This document shows, piece after piece, positions 34,320-45,490 of a stretch of DNA of 64,000 nucleotides (position 1 is its first letter; every line of letters starts with the position of its first letter). This DNA comes from Dysidea avara. Lineage: Eukaryota; Porifera; Demospongiae; Dictyoceratida; Dysideidae. The notes beneath the pieces are model-generated. The model saw only the letters and a list, made by a program, of their open reading frames with translations. It did not search any database and was not told the DNA's origin. Made by a program: the position numbers and the translations under genes. The stretch spans positions 34,358,226 to 34,422,225 of the forward strand of contig NC_089275.1 in the NCBI RefSeq assembly GCF_963678975.1, in the 5' to 3' direction.

Positions 34320-37190
34320 ATGAGAAATGTTCATGTAACATATGAGGGTGAGGAAGCTAATTTACCCTTAGTGGTTGTGAAGGGAAATGGGCCTACATTA
34401 CTAGGTAGAAACTGGCTGGGGTCAATCAGATTGGATTGGGGTAAAATCCACTATATACCGTGTACTGGGTTGCAGAGCCTGCTAGAGAAATACAAAGAGG
34501 TATTCCTCAATACATTAGGCAGCTTTAAAGGGCGACCAGCCAAAATAGAGGTTGATCCCGAAGCAACCCCACGTTTTTGCAAGGCTCGCACCTTACCCTA
34601 TGCTATGAGGGAAAAGGTTGAGCAGGAGATTGATAGGCTGCTTGCTGAAGGGATCATAGAACCCATAGAGTACGCAGACTGGGCTGCACCTGTGGTAGCA
34701 GTGCTAAAAAGTGACCGTAAAAGTGTCAGACTGTGTGGTGATTTCTGCATGACAGTTAACCCGGTGGCCAAGCTGCATAGACACCCAATTCCTAGGGTAG
34801 AGGACTTGTTTGCCACTCTCCAAGGAGGGAAGAAATTCACCAAGCTGGACTTAAGCCAGGCCTATCAGCAGTTACCTTTACACCCAGACTCCAGAAAATA
34901 TGTGGTAGTTAATACACATAAAGGCTTGTTTCAGTATACCCGCTTGCCTTATGGCATCTCATCAGCTCCTGGGATATTTCAGAAAGAGATGGACAATTTA
35001 TTAGCAGGCATTCCAGGGGTCATAGTTTACCTAGATGACATACTAGTGACAGGTGATAATGAGCAAAGCCATATGCAGTCCCTGGAGGAGGTATTGAAAC
35101 GATTGAATCAGGCTGGCCTGAGGGCAAAGAAGAACAAGTGCTTATTCATGGCTTCATCTGTGTCTTATTTGGGCCATATAATTGATGCAGAAGGGTTACA
35201 CCCTCTACCAGATGAACTAGAAGCCATAAAGTCAGCACCAACCCCCACCAATGTGACTGAGCTGAAGTCATATTTGGGCCTGTTGACATATCATGGGAAG
35301 TTTCTCCCTAACTTGTCAACACAACTTGAGCCACTCTACAGACTGCTTGCCAAAGATGTTAAGTGGAAATGGGGTAAACCACAAAACAAGGCTTTTGAGC
35401 ACTCAAAGAACATGCTTGTTTCTTCTCAGTTACTAGTACATTTTAACCCTGAGCTTCCCTTGATACTGGCTTGTGACGCATCCTCGTTTGGAATTGGTGT
35501 TGTGTTGGCTCACCAAATGCCAGATGGGTCTGAGAAACCCATTGGATATGCGTCCCGTACATTAAACAAAGCCGAACGTAATTATTCTCAATTAGAAAAG
35601 GAGGGTCTTTCGTGTGTTTTTGGGGTTAAACATTTCTACTCCTACCTCTTTGGTCACCCGTTTGAGCTAATCACTGATCACAAACCTCTGTTGGGTCTGT
35701 TTGGAGAAAGCAAACCCATTTCTTCACAAGCTTCTGCAAGAGTGCAACGTTGGACATTGTACTTGTTCTTGTTTGAGTACACTTTAAAGTTTCGCAGAAC
35801 CACAGCCCACAGTAATGCAGATGCTTTAAGCCGATTACCACTCCCTGTAGAACCAGCGGTAGTACAAACACCCCCTGAACTAGTACTTTTAGCTGAACAT
35901 TTAGATGACTCCCCGGTGACTGTTGAACAGATTCGAAGAAGCACTCGCCAAGACCCAGAACTGTCACCTATTGTACAGTTCTTGCAACAAGGTTGGCCTA
36001 GGATCCAAAGTAGCAGCAACCCGCAGCTTGCACCATTCCTGAATAAGAAGGATGAGCTATCGCTCTTTGAAGGGTGTATTTTGTGGGGTACAAGAGTTGT
36101 AGTGCCATCTGCTTATCAAGATGCTATCCTAACTGAACTGCATGAGGGACACCCTGGAATGGTGAAAATGAAGGAGCTAGCCAGAATGTATGTGTGGTGG
36201 CCAGGGATAACGAATGACATTGAGAAGGCAGTGAGACAATGTACAGAATGTCAGCTACACAAGCCCACACCACCTGTAGCTCCCATGCATCCCTGGAAGT
36301 GGCCAACTAGGCCATGGGCTAGACTTCATCTTGATTTTGCTGGACCATTGAAAGGGAAGATGTACTTGCTCATCATTGATGCACACTCTAAATGGATTGA
36401 GGCTATCAATACACCTTCGTCTACATCGGCTGCTGTTATTGAAGAGCTACATGTACTATTTGCTCAGTTTGGTCTCCCCGACACCATTGTGTCAGACAAT
36501 GGTTCCTGCTTTGTAAGTGCAGAATTCAAGGCTTTCTTGAAGAAAAATGGTATTAAGCAAATCACATCTGCCCCGTACCATCCAGCATCCAACGGGTTGG
36601 CAGAACGAGCTGTACAGATAGTGAAGCAAGGTTTAAAGAAGGTGATGAAGGGTAGCACTCGCACACGTTTAGCTAAGATACTCAAGGCTTATCGCTTAAC
36701 ACCGCATTCCACAACTGGTATGTCTCCATCAGAATTGCTTTTGGGTCGTCGTCCCAAGTCTAGGTTAGATCTTCTCAAACCTATGACTGCTGAAAGAGTG
36801 GAAGCTAAGCAGCTTGCACAGAAGAAGCAGCATGATGCCCATGCTGTTGACCGTAGTTTTGTAGAGGGGGATACGGTGTTTGTCAAGAACTACAGGCCTG
36901 GGGTAAAATGGTTGCCTGGGGTTATCATTAAGAAAACGGGTCCAGTGTCCTTTTTGGTGAGATTAGGTGATGGCCATGAGAAACGTTGCCATCAAGATCA
37001 AATTAGAAAAAGAACAGTTGATGTATCTCTTGAACCAATTATAGAAACAGAGGTACCCCCATCTAGCACAGAACAACAACCTTCCCCAACAACACCTGTG
37101 CAAGAACCAGAAGTAGCTACTGAACCAGTTCGTAGAACTTACCCATCTCGAACACGCACAGCCGTGCAACGTTACGATCCATCTTGGTGA
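34320..37190 (+). CDS. pol: Pol: protease end, RT, RNase H, integrase
   Basis: The frame continues directly from the stop at 34301; 34320 is only its first ATG. Positions count from there. It has the protease end with LLGRNWL, reverse transcriptase with Asp177 (KLDLSQAY) and YLDD 237-240, RNase H starting around Asp386 (ACDASSFG), an integrase zinc region beginning at His608 (HEGHPGM...CTEC), and the integrase triad Asp672, Asp726, Glu762 with DD35E spacing. A GPVSF block, like the GPY/F module, follows near the C-terminus; there is no chromodomain. All catalytic residues I checked are present. The product would copy and insert the element if translated with Gag. Confidence 0.9.
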   Translation: MRNVHVTYEGEEANLPLVVVKGNGPTLLGRNWLGSIRLDWGKIHYIPCTGLQSLLEKYKEVFLNTLGSFKGRPAKIEVDPEATPRFCKARTLPYAMREKVEQEIDRLLAEGIIEPIEYADWAAPVVAVLKSDRKSVRLCGDFCMTVNPVAKLHRHPIPRVEDLFATLQGGKKFTKLDLSQAYQQLPLHPDSRKYVVVNTHKGLFQYTRLPYGISSAPGIFQKEMDNLLAGIPGVIVYLDDILVTGDNEQSHMQSLEEVLKRLNQAGLRAKKNKCLFMASSVSYLGHIIDAEGLHPLPDELEAIKSAPTPTNVTELKSYLGLLTYHGKFLPNLSTQLEPLYRLLAKDVKWKWGKPQNKAFEHSKNMLVSSQLLVHFNPELPLILACDASSFGIGVVLAHQMPDGSEKPIGYASRTLNKAERNYSQLEKEGLSCVFGVKHFYSYLFGHPFELITDHKPLLGLFGESKPISSQASARVQRWTLYLFLFEYTLKFRRTTAHSNADALSRLPLPVEPAVVQTPPELVLLAEHLDDSPVTVEQIRRSTRQDPELSPIVQFLQQGWPRIQSSSNPQLAPFLNKKDELSLFEGCILWGTRVVVPSAYQDAILTELHEGHPGMVKMKELARMYVWWPGITNDIEKAVRQCTECQLHKPTPPVAPMHPWKWPTRPWARLHLDFAGPLKGKMYLLIIDAHSKWIEAINTPSSTSAAVIEELHVLFAQFGLPDTIVSDNGSCFVSAEFKAFLKKNGIKQITSAPYHPASNGLAERAVQIVKQGLKKVMKGSTRTRLAKILKAYRLTPHSTTGMSPSELLLGRRPKSRLDLLKPMTAERVEAKQLAQKKQHDAHAVDRSFVEGDTVFVKNYRPGVKWLPGVIIKKTGPVSFLVRLGDGHEKRCHQDQIRKRTVDVSLEPIIETEVPPSSTEQQPSPTTPVQEPEVATEPVRRTYPSRTRTAVQRYDPSW

Positions 37191-37286
37191 CTGAACTATG
37201 TGCACACACTTTCGCTTATTTTTGTAGTTATGAATTATTTCATTTTTTTTAGTGCTTCAAACACCTCCTGTTTTTTGTGTGTATTT

Positions 37287-37299
37287 AGGAGGGAGGAAA
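37287..37299 (+). promoter_or_regulatory. Polypurine tract
   Basis: AGGAGGGAGGAAA lies directly before the 3' LTR, the usual place for plus-strand priming. Confidence 0.85.
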
Positions 37300-37549
37300 T
37301 GTAGTAGAATCTAGATGTACTTATAATTACATTTTTATAGGAAACCTTATATATAGGAACATGTTCTAAATCTTGTAAAACCGGTCTAACCGGATATATG
37401 GCTTTAGCTATAATTGTTCTTTGTATTGTTAATGAGTTTTTTGTGTGAGTTGTTCTATTATCATTATTTGAAGTTGTTGCTTGCTAGTTGTCGCGCTCGT
37501 TAGCTTCTTGCGCCTTATACAGTTAAGTGTAGCTACCCGAGACACCACA
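37300..37549 (+). repeat. 3' LTR of the Gypsy element
   Basis: 250 bp, same ends as the 5' LTR, two substitutions relative to it, followed by the target duplication ctttt. Confidence 0.9.
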
Positions 37550-38407
37550 CTTTTGCACACCTCTACCCAAGAGATTAATACCTTGACTTAGCCCCCCCTT
37601 TTATAAATCCTAGATCCGCCCCTGGGGTTCGGATGGTTCGGACGAACCCCCCTTTCAGAGGCAGAATTTTTAAATTAAAAATCACACCAAATCTTACAGC
37701 CCTGGAGCTCTCTGGTAGCTACTTGCCCACTGGCGCTCCTCTGTACTACTCCTGAGGGTCACATCACATTAATGCTGAACCATTGAAAAGCATATCTATC
37801 GAATCACGTGATCAATTGCGCACGTGATGCATGGTTGAAATGGCGCGAGTGAAATGGCAAAGGACTGTTCTACGGTTGGTTGAGACATATTACAAGGCAA
37901 CAGCTGCTAAATTTGAGTGGTCATGTTATATATGTCAGGTTAACACAAACTGTGAATTGTTGATGTATATTTACTTGATGAATGGTTTGTTTATTTGTTA
38001 CATGTTGTGGGCACGTGATGTCTCGAAAATATTGGAGTACAAGCCAAGCCTGAAGTTGCTGACCATCAACAGGAGGACCGGTCGAGAATAATGTATCTGG
38101 AAAAAGTATTGCCAACTAAGGGACTTTGGCTGTCAGTATGCTGTCCGGAAGTGAAGATTAGTTTATAGTTTTACAACAGCTAGGTTTATAGTTTCTATAA
38201 GCTGCATAAACAGCAGTGTGTAGGTTTTAGCTAGTTAGATGCACAAACAGCACCTTTTAATGTTACTGCCTAAGGGTACATTTTGTGTATGCATCATTTT
38301 CGTCCAAACTAACATGGTCTAGGGGAGGCACCCAGGCCTTCCCCTTGAGACATTCCACTTTAAATCCGAACCCCCTTCAAAAAAATCTTGGCTACGCTCC
38401 TGCAGTG

Positions 38408-39589
38408 ATTGTAATTTTGATCAGAAACTGTTTATCATTTCTCTTTGTAGTATAGTGATGTCATTGTGTTATATAATAATTATCATCCTTAGTGCTTACA
38501 ATGTGACAAATAAAGCTGAGTAGTGTCCAAACAAATCTATTTTAAAAATAATGTTACTCTTACATTGTGTTATCTGATTGCCACATTTCGAAGTATGTGT
38601 TAATTGTCACTTTTGCATGATGCCAGTAATTACCATGTTGTAAAATATTGCTGATTTTTCTAGTTAGTTATCCCTGAAAATGCATTAGGTACCTGTGTAT
38701 ACTTAGTGTTACACATTACACGCAGTTTTATCTGTGAATCACTTGTTTTACTCATGTAATATTCTGAGTGGTCAGTCTACAAAGAAGTGGTCACTTTTGA
38801 GAGGTTTTACCTAGTTCATATGCTGTTCTCTATGAAATAGTTATGTGGTGAAAATTTCATGTCATTATTAGTTTCTTATCTAGATTTATGACACTTTGAG
38901 TATTGTGTTTGGTGCCATGCGATACATGTAAAAAGCATTGAAAATGCTGTACACAAAAATCATCACACTGTCAACTTCTTTTCCTTATATCTTTTGATAG
39001 GAACCACTGATTGAGGTTGGGTTTGCACTAAAATGACCCTGAAAAAAAGCACAATATTTGTCATACTAATGAATGTATGGAATGTTAATTATTTAATTTA
39101 GTTGGAAATCTCTACTCACACTAGTACTTATAAACAAAAATAATTAGACCATGTGACTATCAAATGCAATAATAAATTTTCATGCGGCTCTAAAATTACC
39201 ATGCGGACGGGTGACAGGAAACAAGGAATCTACAATTGGTGGCCTTAAACAAGAAGCACCATAAAGAATGCAGTAAAGTACAAAACATATACTAGTGGCT
39301 AATAGTCCAATCCAAATAGATCAGGTGCTTGTAAACAAGATGCAGTTATACATGCTTTTGGGGGGCTTTGGTGCTTAAAGTTAAGAGCATACTGTACCAA
39401 TCATGATCTTTAAAAGTGTCATATACTCGCCATCACTTTTTCTTAGCTATACCTGTTTGGAAAAATCCTGGATCCAGCCCTGCACTAACTACATATACAA
39501 TCCACTTTACCACCTAACCAAAGTCCAAGTCATCCTTTGAACAAAGAGCATAATGCTGAGGACCGTCCTAGAATTGTATCACCTTGGTG
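38408..39589. other. No gene recognised
   Basis: AT-rich sequence. Near 39460-39480 the block atcctggatccagccctg resembles a lone right end of the CAGGGGCGGATCC family. No coding domain was seen. Confidence 0.5.
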
Positions 39590-39880
39590 TTACAGGCAAA
39601 TGTACCAGCTGACACTTTACTAACTTTGGGGGTAGTGACCAAGATGGAAATTCAGATCGAAAATGTCCCCTGGATAAGGAAGGTCAGAAGATGCGATACC
39701 TTGCTCCTGAGAACACCAGAGTGATCCTGAAGTAAGGCATGGTGTACTACAGAAACCATGCAGTGCATCATGGTGCTGGATATGCAGAGGACCGCCTAGA
39801 GATGGTCATCAAACTGATCGATAACAGATATACAAGTACACTAGGATTACAAAGTAATTCCAAGCCACAAGCGAAAAGCA
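39590..39880 (+). pseudogene. Decayed coding fragment of unknown origin
   Basis: One forward frame reads gapped but protein-like sequence: TGKCTS, stop, HFTNFGGSDQDGN, DKEGQKMRYLAPENTRV, stop, then YYRNHAVHHGAGYAEDRLEM and VIKLIDNRY. Two in-frame stops (TGA after CTS, TAA after ILK) break it. The composition looks like real protein rather than noise, but I do not recognise the family. It could be an exon remnant or part of an old transposon. Confidence 0.35.
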
Positions 39881-40054
39881 ATTATAAAATCATAAGGAGA
39901 AATAGCTAAGCCTATAGATGGTTGCGGTGATGCCTTAAGTCAGCCACTGCTAGTGCCTGAAGAACATGACACAGCATGCAGACGTGCTTGTAATGACCAC
40001 GAGTAATTTATTGCTTAAGAAGTTACTGAAACAATATATCTGATTGAAGATCAT

Positions 40055-40865
40055 TCATTGGACAGAGAGGTATAGATTGAATGGTATATCCCTCTCCAAA
40101 CAATGGTCATAAGTTCCCAGGCTGGATACCAAAACACAAGCAGAGTTACATAAGCCAAGAAAGGCCACATTATCTGAATGGTGTGGGCCATGTAATCTAG
40201 GGCTGGGAGATAATTTAGGTTAAAAGATTAGATTCCTAAACCACCTGTCGTAAATAAGATAACAAATTTTCCTTTCAAGATAATAGTATATCATGTAATC
40301 TATTGTATGGCAGTCCTAATGTAATCCCAAACCTCCCAACCAAAAGAGCAAACCAAGCATCGCCACAGCCTGATGGTTTGTTGACTCTGTGGAAAGCTTA
40401 AAGATACAGTAATCCTGTGCAGTCCCACTGGTGTTGCAGATAAGAATGATTATTTGGCTTTTCAAGAGTTGCTTCAATGCCACCCCTCCCCTCTTACTTG
40501 GTCTGCTCCTAAGTCAGCCTCTTTAGTTGTTAATGAGTGTGTTATTCTTATGTGTTTAAGGGGCTTTCCTCAAGGTAACAGCCCTGGGCTTATGTGCTCA
40601 ACACCTTGATGCAGTCAGTGGCCACACTACACCACCTGCTGAAGATTGTCTTCATAATCTCGCCTAACAGGTGATTTAGGAATCTAATCTTTTGACCTAA
40701 ATTATCTCCCAGCCATAGATTACATGGCCCACACCATTCAGATAATGTGGCCTTTCTTGGCACATGTAACTCTGCTTGTGTTTTGGTATCTAGCCTGGGA
40801 ACTTCTGACCATTGTTTGGAGAGGAATTAATATGCAATTCAATCTATACCTCTCTGTCTGAATTA
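40055..40865. mobile_element. Foldback element with arms of about 200 bp
   Basis: The left arm (about 40055-40260) and right arm (about 40660-40865) mirror each other: ggccatgtaatctagggctgg versus ccagccatagattacatggcc, and caaacaatggtcat versus gaccattgtttgg. The centre of about 400 bp is unique. No target duplication could be fixed and no gene was seen. Confidence 0.7.
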
Positions 40866-41179
40866 TTTGCTTTCTGATAAAACTTTGATTCTCCATTTTT
40901 AGTCCCCAGATGAGTAACTAAAACTGTTCTGCCCCTGGTTGTGTAGTGCCTCTTCTTAAAAAGAACAGGAGTGTCCATCCCATTGCTGTTGGTGAAGTCC
41001 TTCATTGTCTTGCCTGTCATTAGTGCTGTCATTTTGCTCAACCCTTTCTCCCTGATGTTTTTTCTTTCTAAGGTAAAAAAGGTTTTGGTATTCTAGGTGC
41101 ACACAAACCCAAAACTGAAGAAGTTCTATTATGTAATTCATTTGACAAGACTTTAGCCAGTAAAGGGTGAGCACTGCAG
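40866..41179. other. No gene recognised
   Basis: Short overlapping minus-strand open frames here show no domain. The right part (gactttagccagtaaagg) leads into the repeat array. Confidence 0.45.
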
Positions 41180-41510
41180 GGAATGTGCACTGTGTGCACA
41201 GATGAAATGGACCAAGTCAAGTCAATGTCAAGTCAGGGAATGTCAATGTGCAAGTCAATGTGCAATGTGCACTGTGGAATGCACTGCAGGCACTGCAAGA
41301 CTTTAGATGAAATGGACCAAGTCATGACAGCATTCAAAGTCAAGTCAGGGAATGTGCACAGATGAAATGGACCTGGCTAAAGTCTTGTTACTGGCTAAAG
41401 TCTTGTCAGCATTCAAAGTCAAGTCAGGGAATGTGCACAGATGAAATGGACCAAGTCATGACAGCATTCATTAGAGTGGAGAGGGCTCCAGATTCAAGAT
41501 GAGATGGACC
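41180..41510. repeat. Irregular minisatellite (aagtcagggaatgtgcac)
   Basis: Repeated blocks gaaatggaccaagtca, gtcaagtcagggaatgtgca and gacagcattcaaagtc recur in changing order, as does ctggctaaagtcttgt. It is a scrambled tandem array and the frames through it are artefacts. Confidence 0.75.
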
Positions 41511-42434
41511 AATAAATGAATACTCTGATACAGAAAGGAGGGTTAACTCTAAAGGATCAATAGGGAAGATATATTGGTAGAAATGTTATCCAACAAAAGG
41601 AGACAATAAGATATTTGTCTCTTTGTTTGTTCTCAGGGTGGGGCTGTGAACCTAACTGGAGACATAATGATGCACTGAATTAAGAAACCAAGGGTTGCCA
41701 AACAGCATGCTCTAATATAAAAAGAGATCAGATAGCTGAGTCTGCAAAGGTTGAGTTTTGATATGTTTGCGTGAAATGTAGTGGTTTCTGAAGATTTTAT
41801 TTCTTATGAGAATGGGAATTCACAGTTCAGTGATGTGCTAACATTAATAAAAATGACCTAGCAACACTTGGTACCACCAAAAGTTGCATTTTGTAGTCAT
41901 TGCTTAGTCCAGGTTACAGTAGCTTTAATGCTCTATATCAGAACATGCTTGATAACAAATAAACCAATCTAAAGTGGTTCAGTTATAAATACATACTGAA
42001 AGGAAACCATCCTCTAACTATCTTACTTCAACTAAGATCACATACTGTTCTAGCTATACATTATATGTGACCTGACCTGCAAAAATAGAGCATATATTTC
42101 CTTGTTCAATCTGCCAGTGTGAACATTTCTGATGGAATCCCCATTTGACTTATATTACTGTATAGCCTAAATATTTAGAGGGGGAAATTTTTTGCTGATT
42201 TCGCAGTTTTGGGGGTTACTAGCGAAATTTTATCTCTGAAATACTTAGACCTCCATATAGTCTAATACATTTTTGGGAGCATTTGCAAATCCACGAAAAT
42301 TTTATTTTTAGCAATATTACTCAACCTTGAAATATTTGCCCCTCAAAATATTTAGGCTATACGGTAATCGGGATCATTTTAGAGACCCTATACCATGTTT
42401 AGCTAGCCATTTTTCTGTACATACAATTCAGCAC
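41511..42434. other. No gene recognised
   Basis: AT-rich sequence. A tgtgacctgacctgcaaaaa block at about 42066 resembles one end of the GGGCCTGCG MITE family. An inverted pair near 42160-42365 (tatagcctaaatattt versus aaatatttaggctata) marks another small MITE about 200 bp long. Confidence 0.5.
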
Positions 42435-42524
42435 AGTAGCTGTATGAGTTTCCAACAATATACATCAGAGGGATTCTCTGCACATCTTATAGTTCTAGCC
42501 AACAACAACTATACCTACTCCATT

Positions 42525-42972
42525 TAGGCATGAGGCTATTATGCTCCAAAAATTGAGCATTATGCTTTTAAGCAGTGCTCAAAAAATCACGTATTATGCT
42601 TTTGAGAATTGCCCATTATTCCCAAAATTATGCCACCATAATTGGCTAATAATGTCTGTTTATTGCTGTATCAGGCCATTTTCATTGATGTTTAAGCTTC
42701 AAATGGTCTAGAATTCTTTAGCTGGTTGCTGTATTAGAGTATTTCATTTCAATGTGACTGCTTTATTAGAGTAAATAATACTCAGTGACTGCTCTATTAG
42801 AGTTTATGACTGCTCTATTAGAGTATCTCGATCTTTTTAAACGGAATTGTGCAATCTGCAAATTTTCCTACTGTTAAAGCTTTATAATCACCTCAAAATG
42901 CTAGCATAATTCCTGATTCCCACACATACCTATTATGCCCGAAATCATGCCGGCATAATCGCCGCATCCCTA
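42525..42972. mobile_element. hAT-like MITE, TAGGSATG ends, 8-bp duplication
   Basis: The left end TAGGCATGAGGCTATTATG and right end (complement TAGGGATGCGGCGATTATG) differ at three of 19 positions. The exact 8-bp duplication is actccatt (42517-42524, 42973-42980). Three or four CTCTATTAGAG motifs lie inside (about 42731-42832). No coding sequence. Confidence 0.8.
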
Positions 42973-43273
42973 ACTCCATTCAGCTGAACTTGGAGAAAAA
43001 GTGTAGGCTGAATCTCACAAGGTACAAGGAGCAAAAGTTAGCAGCTAGCATCTGGGATATGCTGAGCTTTCAGCTTGAAGTTCAACCTCACATTTCTAAT
43101 ACAGGGAGAAAAGGTGGTCCACAACCAAGAACACTGAAGATTATAGCAAGTGGAATGCTAGGGAATTGGGAAACAGTATATTTGTTGTGCCATGTTTCCT
43201 AAATCAATCGGTCTACCAATTCATGTGAATCTACATATATCAGCATACAACGATATGAAGTATATAATATTAT

Positions 43274-43607
43274 CAAGAGTTCATAATATAAAAGAGAGGA
43301 GAGTGTCCTACTACAGTATAGCCTGTATAAACGTGTATCTCGAAGTAATGCAGTAAAACTTTGATTTCCTTAGGATATCATGTCAACACATAAAGTGTTA
43401 AGGAGTGTTGACAATGCCATCAGTGGACTGCTTATTGAAGCCATAACTACAACAGTTATTGAAACTTAATGCTTAGTGCATGCCTGACCAACTAATACAT
43501 TGAAAGTGACTTATCTATAGGTATTGCATCATAACTTCAAGATACGCGTTTATACAGGCTATACTGTAGTAGGACACTCTCCTCTCTTTTTATATTATGA
43601 ACTCTTG
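43274..43607. mobile_element. CAAGAGTTC-family MITE, copy 2, 7-bp duplication
   Basis: Near-perfect inverted ends of about 60 bp begin CAAGAGTTCATAATATAAAA and run through ggagagtgtcctactacagt. The exact 7-bp duplication is atattat (43267-43273, 43608-43614). Ends and duplication length match the copy at 30102-30348. Confidence 0.85.
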
Positions 43608-44287
43608 ATATTATGTATCTGTAAATTTGCATGGATTTTTCTGTCTGGCTTTTATCACTAATTCACCATTTACCAGTATGTGTTGTGATCAATTAAATGA
43701 AGATTCCCTTATTTGCAGTAGTATCAGGATAGTAGTGGTGTATGCATACAGTAGGATAGCAACCAGTGAAATTCTACTTACTATAATCTTCAAGGGTCTT
43801 GGTTTTGGACCACCTTTTCTCCCTGCATTAGAAATGTGAGGTTGAACTTCAAGCTGGAAGCTCAGCATATCCCAGATGCTAGCTGCTAACTTTTGCTCCT
43901 TGTACCTTATGAGATTCGGTCTACACTTTTCTCTAAGCTTAGCTGAATGGAGTAGGTATAGTTGTGGTTGGCTAGAACTATAAGAAGCCATCTGATGTAT
44001 GCTGTTGGAAACTCACACAGCTGCTGCATGAGACTTTTTGTGCAGATTATTCAAGGAAGTAGTGATGGCTTGATCTGCTTTTAGAGCTGATTGTTGTTGG
44101 AGATTAAGTCTTTAACTTGAGAGGTTATGAATGGGTTTTTAATCCACTATCAGGCCACATAAACTTTGTAGTTTCTCATCCTCATCCACATTGCTATTTT
44201 TCTTACTGCTTCAAGGATTTGTTTGTATCACTAATGGCTGCAGGCTGAGTGGCTGAGTGCACCTTTTAAGGTGATAACTATACGTAT

Positions 44288-45490
44288 ATGACTAAGCCTG
44301 TGAAAATAGGGCATGTGGGCACATAAAATTAGCCTCATCTTTTATCACCCATAACTTTTTATGCCATTATGCTATGGCTTTGAAATTTTAAGAAAGTGGT
44401 TACAAAAAGCGCACAGCAGATATGTATGATATCACTATGACTAGACTATATGTCCACACCACTAGAGTTATATGTATGCATAATGGATAACAGGGGCGTA
44501 GCCAGGATTTTTTGAAGGGGGGTTCCAGCACCAGCATTGAGTTACTAGAAGCAGGGGTCTGGGGGCACAGCCCCCAGCCGCTGAGAGACTTTCAATATTT
44601 TAATAAACCAGAACTCAGCAAATTGCTACATTTTATGCAAAAAGTACATTAATTATGACGCATTAAGTGCCCCTGGGATGAAGGTAGTACTAGATAAAGT
44701 CACCTAGTGGAAACAGACAGCATAGCACATAGAGACACATATAGTAATCTGTAAGTGATGGTTAAATCTCACTGTGGTATAGGAGCCATGAATCCACTGA
44801 TACAAATGACAACCAAAACAATATAACTATACAAATATGCATAGCATGAATTTATTTTGCATAACACAAGTGATAAATTACTGGAGCTCTATATCTTTAA
44901 ACACTGCACACCAAAGCTATAGCAGTATAAGGTCATGCTAAGTTTTGCATTTAATGTTAGAATGTCTGATAAACTTCATATGGACATGGATATTTACATG
45001 CATGTTCTATTAGAGTATACCTGACTGCTCTATCAGAGTATATACCTGACTGCTCTATTAGAGTATATCGATCTTTTTAACAAGTTTTGAAGAGGGCTCA
45101 TGTTACATCCGTAAATCCTTCCCTGAGAGATGAATGTAAGTTGTATCAATTGTTGTGCTGTGCCATTACACTATATTGCTCACTCATTTTGTCCTGCCAC
45201 ACTAAATGGTGTGTTAGGATCCTGCTTGCAGGAGTCTAAATTTTACAGGGGGGGTTCCTGAACCCCCCGGAACCCCCCTCCCTACGCCCCTGGATAAGAA
45301 CGAAGCATGAAAAGATTACACCCTGTCACACAACAGGATATATCTCAGTACTGGAATAAAATAGTTGCACTCTGTCACTTGCATTATATCGCAAATTTAT
45401 TGCTGAATACTTGCATAAAATTTCAAAGCCATAGCATAATGGTATAAAAAGTTATGGGTGATAAAAGATGAGGTAAATTTTATGTGCCAC
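44288..45490. mobile_element. GGGCCTGCG-family foldback, split by another element
   Basis: The left piece 44288-44490 has the terminus aagcctgtgaaaatagggca and the block ttatcacccataactttt, mirrored in the right piece (45298-45490) by aaaagttatgggtgataa. The two pieces are separated by the 44491-45292 element, and gataa is repeated at the break. The far right end is degraded. Confidence 0.65.
44491..45292. mobile_element. CAGGGGCGTAGCC-family element, copy 2, 5-bp duplication
   Basis: Ends CAGGGGCGTAGCCAGG and the complementary CTACGCCCCTG, flanked by exact duplication gataa (44486-44490, 45293-45297). The right subterminal part is C-rich with ggaacccccctc. It holds a cluster of CTCTATTAGAG motifs at about 45005-45075. 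It has no gene. CAGGG ends with 5-bp duplications could fit an atypical hAT group, which is inference. Confidence 0.8.

Larger units (their letters stand above)
32968..37549 (+). mobile_element. Ty3/Gypsy LTR retrotransposon, Mag-like, nearly intact
   Basis: Two 250-bp LTRs (TG...CA) differ at only two positions by eye, so the insertion is young. A 5-bp duplication ctttt flanks it (32963-32967, 37550-37554). Order: 5' LTR, tRNA-Ser-type primer site, gag with two zinc knuckles, protease, reverse transcriptase, RNase H, integrase, polypurine tract, 3' LTR. That order is Ty3/Gypsy, and serine tRNA priming fits the Mag lineage. One in-frame stop interrupts the gag-pol frame at 34299-34301. No envelope gene is present. 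Confidence 0.92.
32242..37624. mobile_element. Middle DNA element, CAGGGGCGGATC family, copy A
   Basis: The left end CAGGGGCGGATCAAGG and right end TAGATCCGCCCCTG are inverted. The body, such as gctgagtattataatgaaat and agcatgctt, matches the split element at 57345-63497. Without the LTR element it is about 0.8 kb. It contains a CTCTAATAGAG motif pair near 32488-32530 and no gene. Its own 5-bp duplication is not clean (ggtta versus gggtt). Confidence 0.7.
32218..38402. mobile_element. Outer DNA element, CAGGGGCGTAGCC family, copy 1
   Basis: The left end CAAGGGCGTAGGAAGGGGGG and right end (complement of CAGGAGCGTAGCCAAGATTT) match the family at 44491-45292. The flanks are an exact 5-bp duplication cagtg (32213-32217, 38403-38407). 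Nearly all of its present length is later insertions: a CAGGGGCGGATC element that in turn holds an LTR retrotransposon. Its own sequence is at 32218-32241 and 37625-38402. No transposase seen. Confidence 0.75.
42435..44040. mobile_element. Foldback element, doubly interrupted
   Basis: The arms share tgagtttccaaca, tatagttctagccaacaa, gtacaaggagcaaaagttagc and catatcccagatgctagct-type blocks in inverted order, the left arm at about 42450-43200 and the right at about 43740-44030. Two smaller elements with clean duplications are inserted (42525-42972 and 43274-43607). Each arm encodes the same short stretch (YKEQKLAASIWDMLSFQLEV), which I do not recognise. Confidence 0.7.

Noticed and set aside
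32237..37629. A clean 5-bp duplication for the middle element copy A
   Set aside because: The flanks ggtta and gggtt do not match; the duplication is only clear in copies B and C.
42990..43991. A gene encoding the SIWDMLSFQLEV block
   Set aside because: The same short block appears in both arms of a foldback element with no continuation or splice sites; noted as a repeat-derived frame.
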